Positions 55,913 through 64,000 of a stretch of DNA of 64,000 bases are shown piece by piece (the stretch's first letter is position 1; each line of letters starts with the position of its first letter). Both the position numbers and the translations under genes were made by a program. The notes under the pieces were generated by a model. That model saw only the letters and a list, made by a program, of their open reading frames with translations. It had not been told where the DNA came from and made no database searches. The stretch comes from Antarcticibacterium sp. 1MA-6-2 (GTDB taxonomy: Bacteria; Bacteroidota; Bacteroidia; Flavobacteriales; Flavobacteriaceae). The DNA is taken from the NCBI RefSeq assembly GCF_021535135.1, contig NZ_CP091036.1, positions 1,426,001 through 1,490,000 on the forward strand. Reading direction: 5' to 3'.

Positions 55913-56656
55913 TTAAAATTGAACTTGCTCGAGGTGAACTTCAAAGACATAGCCAAAGGTTGCCCAGTTTGTGGTTATGTCAATAGTTTTAGCCTGTGGA
56001 TTTGTTGTAATTGCTGTAATTTTGGCTTCACCACCAAATGCTCCTACTGGAACCGTACTGCTTGATGTAAAACTATTTGGCCCATTTTTGGTGATAGTGG
56101 CCCCTTGTGCAGCATATCCAATTCCATAGTTGGTACCATACATATACCAACCTCCTATTGCATCTGAAATACCGTAAACTCCTGGTTCTTTTTCCCAAAT
56201 AAGAACATATTCTATTCCCTGTTGATTGGGATTGGTAGCTCCATTTCTCACTATTGAGGATCTATAGAGGCCAGAAATATCGTCTACTAAATCTCCATTT
56301 TCAGCTACAATAATTGTTCTGCTTACGGTTGCTTCAAAACCATCCTGATTAATTGCTGAATAGCTTACCGTATAAAAGTCGGAAATATCTGTATCAAAAT
56401 TCTGACCTCTGAACCAACCCTGGGAGATGTTAGTAGAAACCTCTACAGGTTCACCCGCTTCCTCTGCTGTCGCTCCCGGTTCCACATACTCCTCCCCCTT
56501 ATGTAAGAGAATTTCATCAGATCCTGTTAGATCGAAAACAGCAAAGTTTGTTACTTCCGAAATCTCTGCTGTACTTTCTGCTTCACATCCTGTGAGAAGA
56601 AATCCACAACAGGCTAAATAACTTAGATATCTAAATGTATTTTTCATATTCTTCAT
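55913..56656 (-). CDS. DUF5012-like (BT_2262-type) lipoprotein
   Basis: A 247-residue lipoprotein (lipobox LLTGCEAE). An Ig-like DUF5011/5012 domain (about 45-120) has LLHKGEEYVEPGATAEEAGE and DFYTVSYSAINQDGFEATVS, followed by SGLYRSSIVRNGATNPNQQG and a beta-rich C-terminal half (GGWYMYGTNYGIGYAAQGAT). Such proteins are surface-exposed partners in SusC/D loci and may bind the ligand. It lies 13 bp after the SusD-like gene and 16 bp before the lipid-binding-type lipoprotein gene. Confidence 0.82.
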   Translation of the reverse strand: MKNMKNTFRYLSYLACCGFLLTGCEAESTAEISEVTNFAVFDLTGSDEILLHKGEEYVEPGATAEEAGEPVEVSTNISQGWFRGQNFDTDISDFYTVSYSAINQDGFEATVSRTIIVAENGDLVDDISGLYRSSIVRNGATNPNQQGIEYVLIWEKEPGVYGISDAIGGWYMYGTNYGIGYAAQGATITKNGPNSFTSSSTVPVGAFGGEAKITAITTNPQAKTIDITTNWATFGYVFEVHLEQVQF

Positions 56657-56669
56657 CTTTTGATCATTT

Positions 56670-58126
56670 TTATTCGGCCCACCATACCGGAACGGTAATA
56701 GCTACAAGGCTTGGGGCATTATTATTACGGGAACGTACATTACTTGGAAATAACAATCTTTGCGGAAAGTTTCCTCCTGTAGTTCCATTAATTGAGTAGC
56801 TGAAAGTTCCCGGGATGTATGAAATTGAACTTTGCGGAACATCTGATATTTGGGGATATCCGGTTCTTAGATGATCAAAAAATGCATCATAACCATTCCC
56901 CGGAAATTCTGAAACCCATTTTTGCATAATAATAGCTTTTAATTTATCTTCTTCATCTCCATAGTAGGAAAAGCGTAAGCGCCTCCCGGGGCAACAAATG
57001 CTGCTCCATCCAACCCATATTTACTAAAATTTTCAATGACCCCTTCATTATAAAGTTCCTGAGCTAGAGCTTCAGAGCCATATTTTAACTGAGCCTCCGC
57101 CTGCATAAAAAGACTTTCTTCCCTACTAATCAAATAAGCGGGAGTTTGGGGATCCAACTCAACTACTGCTATACTATTTGGTTCTACATCTGTATTATTA
57201 AAGTCCCCCTGGTCCAGAGATATCCCATTTGTATAATATTCCTCTAACCTTGGATCTTCATTAGTCTCTAAAAACGAGTATAAAGTAGTACTGGCTCTAA
57301 GATTTGTAGGGGTATTTAACTGGCGAATATTACTTTCATATAAGGGATTACTTTTATTTGGCGCATCTTCAAATTGATCCATTCCAGCATCAACGTTTAA
57401 AAATTCCGCACCAGAATTTAAAAGATTTGTAATACCCGCTGCAGTCACATCTGGCCTTGCGTTTTCCTGTCTCAGATAAATTTTTAGTTTAAGAGTATTG
57501 GCAAATGCTACCCAATTATCCATATTCCCTCCAAAAATTAGATCGTCTGCGCCGGGAGCCTCTCCCTGCGATTCATTGAGATCTTTTTCCAAAGCTTCAT
57601 TAAGATTTGTAATAATTTGATCATAAACTTCTTCTCCACTATCAAACTGTGGTTGTAGAATTTCGGGATTAGTTGCTTCCATAAACGGCACCTGATCAAA
57701 AAAATCAACCATGATCTGTGCATTATAAGCTTCCAAAACCGTTGCCATCAAATAATAATTCCAATTTTCCTGTTCCAGGGCAATTCTCTTAACATTCCTT
57801 GTATCACCAAGTGCATCATACATATTCTGCCAAAAGCCATTTATAACTCCTGAATTACTAAGAATTGAATAATCATCAATTTCCTTGTACTGGTTTGAAG
57901 AAGGACTTTGTGTCCAGTACTGGGACCAAAACCCTCCTACAATTGCTGCGTAAGAACCAGTTGCTCCTATTACTCCTGTTACTGCTGCAGGGAATTCAGT
58001 TGCTAAAGCTACTCCCCCCTGGGAAAGACTGTCTGGGTTCCTGTTGATATCCAGTTGATCTTCACAGCCTGTCACTCCTAAAAATAGAATCAATAAACAG
58101 GATATATTTCCTAAGATTTTTTTCAT
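56670..58126 (-). CDS. SusD/RagB-like surface lipoprotein, frameshifted
   Basis: About 485 residues. Lipoprotein signal LLILFLGVTGCEDQLDINRN. TPR-containing SusD-like body: FWSQYWTQSPSSNQYKEIDD, WNYYLMATVLEAYNAQIMVD, FDSGEEVYDQIITNLNEALE, PAYLISREESLFMQAEAQLK. The frame ends at 56939 after MEMKKIN; one frame over it reads AIIMQKWVSEFPGNGYDAFF and then RTGYPQISDVPQSS, closing at 56670 with LLFPSNVRSRNNN. It is the SusD_RagB-like_2 type. It caps the SusC channel upstream in the operon and gives ligand specificity. Confidence 0.92.
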
Positions 58127-58143
58127 TTTTATAATATTTTAAA

Positions 58144-61100
58144 TTACAGTCCAATATTTATTTTGAAGCCATAACTGCGCTGGGCAGGATTACTTAAGCA
58201 AATTCTCCAAACTCTCCCAAAAGATCTGAACCATAGGTACTTACTTCGGGGTCTACATAGGGGTTTTCATCTGGTGTCCACATAAATATATTCTTCCCAT
58301 ATGCTGTTATTGAAGCACTTACAAGGCCTAAATTCTCAACAAAGGCAGTGTTTAGATTGTATGTTAGAGATAGATCCCGCACCCTCACAAAAGTTTTGTC
58401 GATTACCTGGGTAGCTTCTATTGGAGCATTGGAAGTGGCATTATAAAAGTTCGTAATTTCACCAAAAGTTACAGGAGTTGTATTTTCTGAAAAACTTCCA
58501 TCTTCATTTTCTACCACAGAATTGGGTATAATAAAAGGATTCCGCTCATTAAAAGTAGTAAGCCGTGAGTTACCCGTGAAGGCGAGTAATCTTGCTGTAT
58601 AGGAGTACATTTCACCTCCCTGTTTCCAGTCAAGGCTTGTTGATAGCGAGAAATTTTTATAGGAAATACTATTTGTAAGTCCCATTACAAAATCCCTCTG
58701 AGAAGTCCCCACGGCTTGTTCCTCATCGCTGGGCTCATAGAAGCCATTACTCGGATTTACAATATATTCTCCGTTTTCATTTCTTTTAGGTACGGTTGTA
58801 TAAAACACCCCAAGAGGTTGACCTTCTACTGCATAAAAATTAACTCCGTAAGCCCCGGTAAGAAGTAGTTTTGTGTCTTCCCCGCCGTAAAGCTCGGTTA
58901 CCTCATTTTCATTTTTAGTAAAAGTGTAGGTCAAATCCCATTTAAAATCATCTGTTCTTATGGGTGTTACTCCAAGTACGGCTTCAATTCCACGGTTCTG
59001 AACGTCAGCAAAATTTCCTGCAAAAAGAGTGAAACCTGTAGAGGGATCAACCTGAGTAAATTGACGATAAGGTCTGAGGTATTTCTTTGGTATAAAGAAA
59101 CGTCAAGATTTATCCTGTTATTAAAAAATGTAGATTCAAAACCAACTTCAACTTCATCAGTAGTTTCTGGTTTTAAATTCTCATTTCCCAGCTGAGGACT
59201 CAATTCGTAAGCATTAACACCTCCTATAGGAAACGTTATTGTTCCAAAATAAGATGTAGCAACCCCTTGTATAAGAGTAGATTCTGTTAAATATGCATCC
59301 GTATCATTACCAACTCTGGACCAGGCTCCTCTCAATTTTAAATATGCCTGATTGGAGTCTAATATAACAGCACTTAAAGATGCCGATGGATAAAAGAAAG
59401 AGTTGTTTTCTATTGGTAAGGTAGAAGACCAGTCATTACGCGCAGTCAAATTCAGGAAAAAGCGGTTTAAGTAACCTAGTTCAGCCTGGGCATAGACTCC
59501 ATAAGATCTTCTTTTTAAGTCCGCCTGAACCACTACAGGACTATTTGCAGTATTTCCTAATTCATAATAATTAGGAATATCCAAATCGGTAATGGAGACA
59601 TTAAGAAGGCTTGTCTGTCTTTCATTATAAGTAGCACCCGCTAAAAGATTTAAATGAAAATCTTCTGTTAAGTATCTGTCATAATTAAGATTAAAGTAAG
59701 TATCGTATTCTTTCCTTGTTCTTTTAAGCTCTGTAACTCCTCCTACTACTTCTGTAGCTATAAGCAGGTCCTGAGCAGATCCTTCCGGATACTCTACAAT
59801 CGCACCATGACTATTCACTCTTTCGTTTCTTATATCTCCACCTATTTGCCAGGAGGCTGAAAAGTATTCATCGAATGCATAACCCAGATTTAGATTGCCA
59901 AAAAACCTGTCTTCATTTATAACAGTAGCGTTCTCATTAATTATAAAATAGGGATTTTGGGCATAAGGAGTATAAAAATTACCCGGCATGTTAAATGGAT
60001 TATTTTTGTAATCTGCAAGGTCTAATAAACTAATATCCCGTGGAATCTGAATAATTTCCTGGCTAAAGGTTCCTCCCTCACCAGCATCATCACCCTGACC
60101 CGTGTTAACCACATTTTGATCCTTTTTAATATAATTAAAGCTTAAACGTGCAGATAAATTTTCTCCCTTGAGGCCTCCGTTAAAATTAAACGTTCTTCTA
60201 TTTAATTTATCTGCTTCAGTGGGGATAACACCATCTAAAGCAAGATCGCTTACGATAAGGGAAAAATCTGCTCCCTCATTACCACCACTTAATCTTACAG
60301 AATTTGTATAAGCATTCCCTATATCGTAAAAATCCTGAATATTATCCTCAAGAGGAGCATAAGGCTTAATTTGTTGAGAATTATCTACTATTTGCCCCCA
60401 AGGTCTAATTTGTCCATTAAAACGTGGACCCCAGGATCCATTCTCGTTACTAGCTCCAGAACCTCCGGCTTAAGCAAAGCCGAGAAACCCAGACCAGACC
60501 ATCCCTGGCCCCATCCGTTTTGGAAGTGAGGCACTCTCGAAACCTCCAAATAATCAACGGAAGAACTAAGATTTATATTCATACCACCTCGTTTACTTCT
60601 TTTTGTGGTTATAAGAATAGCTCCATTTGCTGCCCTATTCCCATAAAGAGCAGTTGCTGCAGCACCTTTTAAAATGGTTATTTTCTCAATTGTATTAGGA
60701 TCTATATCGCTAATTGCGTTACCTGCATCATAGGTTCTTTCAAAAGAAGAATTGATGGTTGTGGTTTGACCCGTAGAACCAGTAGCCTCGGCATTCATAG
60801 GTGTACCATCTATAACATATAATGGTGCATTTGATCCGGAAATAGAGGAATACCCCCTAATGATTACCTTGGAGGAGGCACCTGGTTGAGCAGGGGAAGT
60901 AATATCCACCCCGGCAACTTTCCCTGATAAATTCTCGAATAAACTGTTGCTGGAAACCGTGTTAATTTCAGAGGCATCTACAGTTGAAGTAGCGTAGGTA
61001 GCGGCTCTTCTTTGTTTGGTTCCACCAAAAGCAGTAACAACAACTTCCTCCAGTTCTGTATCATCAGGTGCTAAAGTAACATCAATAACAGGAATATCCC

Positions 61101-61356
61101 GAAAAGTATGTCTCGCAGTTTCCATACCCAAAAATGAAAAAACCAGAACTTCTCCGGGAGCAGCCTCAATGGCATAATCTCCATCGAAGTCCGTTTGTAC
61201 TCCTCTATTAGTTCCTTCAATAAGAACATTTACCCCTGGTAAAGGTAATCTTGTATCATCTGTTACAGTACCTGTGACGGTAGTTTGTTGTTGTGCATGG
61301 GTAAATTGCACCCCAAACATTAAAATTGCCAGGATACTAAAAAACTTTATCTTCAT
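58144..61356 (-). CDS. SusC/RagA family TonB-dependent outer-membrane receptor, frameshifted
   Basis: About 1070 residues. Signal MKIKFFSILAILMFGVQFTH, then a carboxypeptidase-like beta-sandwich (TVTGTVTDDTRLPLPGVNVL, IEGTNRGVQTDFDGDYAIEA). The TonB box region (ELEEVVVTAFGG) and plug domain (SNSLFENLSGKVAGVDITSP, NAPLYVIDGTPMNAEATGST) follow, then a 22-strand barrel to NPAQRSYGFKINIGL at 58144. Frame changes are inferred near 60465, 59065 and 58190; the protein continues cleanly after each. It imports a bulky ligand, with the SusD-like lipoprotein, using TonB energy. No glycoside hydrolases are nearby, so a non-glycan ligand such as peptide is possible. Confidence 0.92.
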
Positions 61357-61601
61357 AGCAGACTATATTTTAAGATTAGGCTAAGCTTGTGTATTTCGTT
61401 TTCAGGACGGTGCTGGGAATACTTGTCAACATCTGTTAATGTAGCTTTAGGAGTTTCCTCTATATCCATATCAATAACTTCAGCCTTAAAAATCCCCTCG
61501 GGACTCGTGACTATTCCTGTAATTATGTTTTGCTGCGCAAAAATAGATGTGCCTGATAGCAGGAAAACCACCAAGCACAGTAGTTTGTACTTAATTTTCA
61601 T
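61353..61601 (-). CDS. Leader gene coupled to susC: truncated carboxypeptidase-like secreted protein
   Basis: An 82-residue protein starting at the ATG at 61601 with a signal peptide (MKIKYKLLCLVVFLLSGTSI, FAQQ) and then NIITGIVTSPEGIFKAEVID, which resembles the first strand of the carboxypeptidase-regulatory-like domain that begins SusC proteins. The rest (ETPKATLTDVDKYSQHRPEN onward) loses the family pattern. Its stop overlaps the SusC ATG by 4 bp (ATGA), so the two are translationally coupled. It may be a decayed duplicate of the SusC N-terminus or a functional leader protein. Confidence 0.55.
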   Translation of the reverse strand: MKIKYKLLCLVVFLLSGTSIFAQQNIITGIVTSPEGIFKAEVIDMDIEETPKATLTDVDKYSQHRPENEIHKLSLILKYSLL

Positions 61602-62308
61602 ATTATATAATTTTGTTATTTCGGCTAAATTTATCGGAGAAAAGTCCCCCGTAAAGCTGAAATGATTTGAACCACTCATATAATGATATAAATGGCTGCA
61701 AACCCGATTTGAAGCTATTATTCTCTGGTGCAGATTGATAAAATGAATTATGGCGATCATACAGCTAGCTGCTATGAAGTGCAAAAAAATACCTGTGAGC
61801 TGGAACAGGAATTATTTTAAATTTTCCAGTTATTGCAGTGGGATGTTCAAATCCTGATATAAAATAGATCTATCCAGTAAATGTATGCCCCGGGGAAACT
61901 GTGAATGAGATGAGGAAAAACTTTGAAATTAGAGAAAAATAAAAGCCGGAAGAAAACGACTCCTGACTGGCTTTTTTAAGATCCTAGAGGATATGCTATC
62001 GTTTTTTACGAACAGAACATTTTTTGATTTCTTCAAGAAAACAAAGAATTAGGAATGTACATCAGGGGAAAAAATAAAGGCTTACTAACAACAACCGACC
62101 TTTTTTTTGGCTAATTCAAACACACGAAAATGAAAATGTTTATTTTATGGTTAAGTCATTTCGTATTATTTGAAGTATAAAATTAGTATAACTACTCCCC
62201 TACGTACTGGAAAATGAAGTCAACACTCTTAAAAATGATTTTAAGAGCCAGTTTTTTGATGTTAGGTGACTTAAAAGAATATTAAAAAAGTTAATACAGG
62301 AAAGTAAA
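61602..62308. other. Intergenic region upstream of the SusC operon
   Basis: About 707 bp. It holds a terminator-like hairpin at 61941-61977 and a perfect palindrome at 62226-62247 (CTCTTAAAA and TTTTAAGAG around ATGA). No full TTTG/TAnnTTTG promoter for the SusC operon stands out, and no ECF-sigma or anti-sigma gene lies here. Confidence 0.5.
61941..61977 (+). terminator. Terminator-like hairpin
   Basis: AAAAGCCGG (61941-61949) pairs with CTGGCTTTT (61967-61975), with one G-T pair, a 17-nt loop and a T run of six. No plus-strand gene precedes it within the window, so it may end an unannotated transcript or be a leader structure of the minus-strand SusC operon. Confidence 0.5.
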
Positions 62309-63511
62309 TTAGAGGTGGATTTCAAACTGAAACCTATACATTAATCCGTCATTTTGATTCAAAGTGAGATCATTATAACTAATGTCTGTTTGTACTTTTA
62401 GTTTATGGCCTACTATATACTTGGAAAGTCCCAGGGTATATTGGGTTTCTACTACCCGGGAAATAAAGTCATCAGGATTAATCTGGGTAAAGCGTCCTAC
62501 TAGCTGGTAATTATTTTTAAAAAGATATCCTGCCTGCAGGTTGAGTCCGCTTCCCACTTCTACAAAATCCCCGGTTGGAGTTCCATCTGCATCTAAAGCA
62601 ACAGGATTATCAGCATTTCGGTCAGCATATTCTCCCATAATAGAAATACCTTTATACTTAAACATAAAATCCAGGAACAAGGTGTTTATATCGGTTTTAT
62701 AAAACCCATCTTCAGTTATCATATAAGCTCCGGAATTTGACCTGGTTCTTACGGCATTGTCATTATGGTCAAAAGTTACTCCTACCGCCAGCTTAGGTGT
62801 TTGATGTCGTTTAAGATCAGCACCGGAATAAGCCGTAAAATCTCCTAAAGGAAAAATTTCCAGTCTCCCGGTGTATTGATAACCGCCCAGATTTCCTGAA
62901 GTGACATTTCTTCCCTCTCCCTGGGCAATAGAAACAACCTCTCTTAAAATAATCTCATTTCCAAGGTCCATCTTATGATGCAGCTGTATACCCAGATCTC
63001 TGTCAATATTATACTCACTGTTGAGCAGGGAGCGATCCACCAATTCCAGGTTTGCTGAAGAAACCACCCGTTCCCTGTTCCCCGGAAGTTTGGTTTGCCC
63101 CGCCCATAATTCGAAATTTCCGTAGAAGTTCCATTTGGCCACTGCATCTAAAATTAGTCTGGGAGTATTATTGTTATAGACCGAAGGACCCGAAAGATCA
63201 CGATTAGATAAACCTAATTCGATCTTATATTTTAGCCTGGGAGTGTATACAAATCCATCAAACTTAAGCCTGGCTCTTCTTATTAAGAAGTTTGTCCCGG
63301 CACTTTCAATTCTTTCGTCCTCAGGATGGTTCCAGTTCGCGGCAAATAGAGTCTGAAATCTTACTCCAAATCTGGCGCTGTAGGAGCTGTCTCTGGCAAT
63401 TACATTTATTAAACCATTCCCAAAAGAATTGCTAGTAGTATCCTGCGCCTGGGCAGTAGGAAATAAAACTACCAAGAAAAAAGCCGCAAAAAATAATTTA
63501 TAAAAATCCAA
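62309..63511 (-). CDS. OprO/OprP-like porin
   Basis: A 400-residue outer-membrane porin: signal MDFYKLFFAAFFLVVLFPTA ending AQAQ, then RFGVRFQTLFAANWNHPEDE, NFLIRRARLKFDGFVYTPRL, KYKIELGLSNRDLSGPSVYN and NFELWAGQTKLPGNRERVVS, features of phosphate-selective porin O/P proteins. The last residues YRFQFEIHL end in an aromatic/hydrophobic beta-signal. It is probably an anion-selective channel. No pst or phosphatase genes are adjacent, so phosphate is only a guess. The gene is intact. Confidence 0.9.
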   Translation of the reverse strand: MDFYKLFFAAFFLVVLFPTAQAQDTTSNSFGNGLINVIARDSSYSARFGVRFQTLFAANWNHPEDERIESAGTNFLIRRARLKFDGFVYTPRLKYKIELGLSNRDLSGPSVYNNNTPRLILDAVAKWNFYGNFELWAGQTKLPGNRERVVSSANLELVDRSLLNSEYNIDRDLGIQLHHKMDLGNEIILREVVSIAQGEGRNVTSGNLGGYQYTGRLEIFPLGDFTAYSGADLKRHQTPKLAVGVTFDHNDNAVRTRSNSGAYMITEDGFYKTDINTLFLDFMFKYKGISIMGEYADRNADNPVALDADGTPTGDFVEVGSGLNLQAGYLFKNNYQLVGRFTQINPDDFISRVVETQYTLGLSKYIVGHKLKVQTDISYNDLTLNQNDGLMYRFQFEIHL

Positions 63512-63530
63512 TTAAAAAATTTTTATTGTG

Positions 63531-63538
63531 CAAATATA
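63531..63538 (-). promoter_or_regulatory. -7 promoter element of the porin gene
   Basis: On the minus strand TATATTTG, a perfect TAnnTTTG, lies 19 bp before the porin ATG. No good -33 TTTG is seen at the expected distance. Confidence 0.5.
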
Positions 63539-63630
63539 ACCAAGTGGATGAATAAATTAACGAAAACTTAAAGAAGAGGCCGAAAAATTATCTTACACGC
63601 AAAAATTCAGATTTCATAAAAGAGGAGATT

Positions 63631-64000
63631 TTATTCCTTTGGATTGTTGTTTTTATTCTCACTTGATCCCTCAGGAGGATATTTAATAGAATTTTTGATC
63701 TGCTGAATTTTATCGGGATCAAATTTAGGAATTTCCATTTCATTATTCTCCTTCCATTTCTTCACAACCTCCTCTATTTCCTTAGCTTTTTCTTCAGAAA
63801 GCCCTGTATCTTTTGCAAAGTAAAGAGTTTGAGAAGGAAAGGCAAACTCTGTCCCACTTCGCGCGATTACGTCCATTATCCGCAAGAGAAGATCTTCCCT
63901 TAGTTCCACATAATTTTCAAAATTTATAGCGTTGAAATAGGTGAAAATTTCAAGATTAAGAGAAGAAGCACCAAATCCCTGGAACCTTACCCGGGCAGGG
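63631..64000 (-). CDS. MscS family mechanosensitive channel, partial (C-terminus)
   Basis: The gene runs off the window at 64000. The visible 122 residues begin RVRFQGFGASSLNLEIFTYF, NAINFENYVELREDLLLRIM and VIARSGTEFAFPSQTLYF, which is the cytosolic beta/alpha-beta cage of MscS-type small-conductance channels, followed by a charged tail (GLSEEKAKEIEEVVKKWKEN) ending in an Asn/Lys-rich stretch. Pore helices lie outside the window. It opens on membrane tension to release solutes. No frameshift in the visible part. Confidence 0.88.
   Translation of the reverse strand, partial: PARVRFQGFGASSLNLEIFTYFNAINFENYVELREDLLLRIMDVIARSGTEFAFPSQTLYFAKDTGLSEEKAKEIEEVVKKWKENNEMEIPKFDPDKIQQIKNSIKYPPEGSSENKNNNPKE

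Noticed and set aside
1..64000. Prophage, CRISPR array, integron or plasmid replication region
   Set aside because: No repeats with spacers, integrase, structural phage genes, partition genes or origin-like iterons were seen.

Overview
The window is one stretch of chromosome from a member of the Bacteroidota, most likely a marine or soil Flavobacteriaceae of the Gramella/Salegentibacter/Zunongwangia type. The evidence is the low GC content, promoters of the TAnnTTTG type, a SusC/SusD pair, LytTR/LytS two-component pairs, DUF5916, FISUMP and GIN/DUF2807 lipoproteins, and an ABC permease fused to an M1 peptidase. No rRNA operon, CRISPR array or prophage is visible. One tRNA-Ser(UGA) and one complete IS110-family element are present.

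About twenty of roughly sixty genes carry one or more single-base frameshifts, often at short homopolymers, while the protein continues cleanly in another frame. This looks mainly like residual indel error in the sequence rather than mass gene decay. Such genes are annotated here over their full extent with the break noted.

Layout. 0.1-1.9 kb: HipA-like kinase, DUF3037 and a pentapeptide-repeat protein. 1.9-6.5 kb: potassium channel, tRNA-Ser, sensor kinase, small unknown, NagX-like acyltransferase. 6.9-9.0 kb: a type II haloacid dehalogenase gene split by an IS110 element whose left end encodes a convincing candidate bridge RNA. 9.1-12.5 kb: oxidoreductases and a PPOX-fold protein. 13.0-19.3 kb: beta-propeller sensor kinase, LytTR regulator and a DUF5916 outer-membrane protein. 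19.5-28.5 kb: scattered housekeeping and unknown genes (DUF4202, DoxX, DinB, zinc peptidase, ZIP-like protein, DnaQ/GIY-YIG nuclease, trehalose phosphatase). 28.6-33.9 kb: TPR histidine kinase and a DUF2382 stress-type island with two tiny tryptophan-rich membrane proteins. 34-38 kb: MATE transporter, SRPBCC and PhnB-like proteins, charged repeat protein. 38.3-40.2 kb: MarR regulator with two GIN-domain lipoproteins and matching operator-like palindromes. 40.6-46.5 kb: two esterases, two ATP-grasp enzymes, a GCS2-type carboxylate-amine ligase and a class I glutamine amidotransferase, apparently an uncharacterised peptide-ligase pathway. 46.5-54.0 kb: FISUMP lipoprotein, LytTR/LytS pair and the ABC/M1 system. 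54.6-61.6 kb: small secreted protein, two lipoproteins, SusD, SusC and a coupled leader gene, which form a nutrient-uptake locus without visible glycoside hydrolases. 62.3-64 kb: OprO/P-like porin and the C-terminus of an MscS channel running off the end.

The two most interesting items are these. First, the IS110 element: its insertion site can be reconstructed to the base, all four predicted bridge-RNA guides match the actual target and donor, and a promoter appears to be rebuilt only when the two element ends are joined. Second, the five- to six-gene ATP-grasp/GCS2/amidotransferase cluster at 40.6-46.5 kb.
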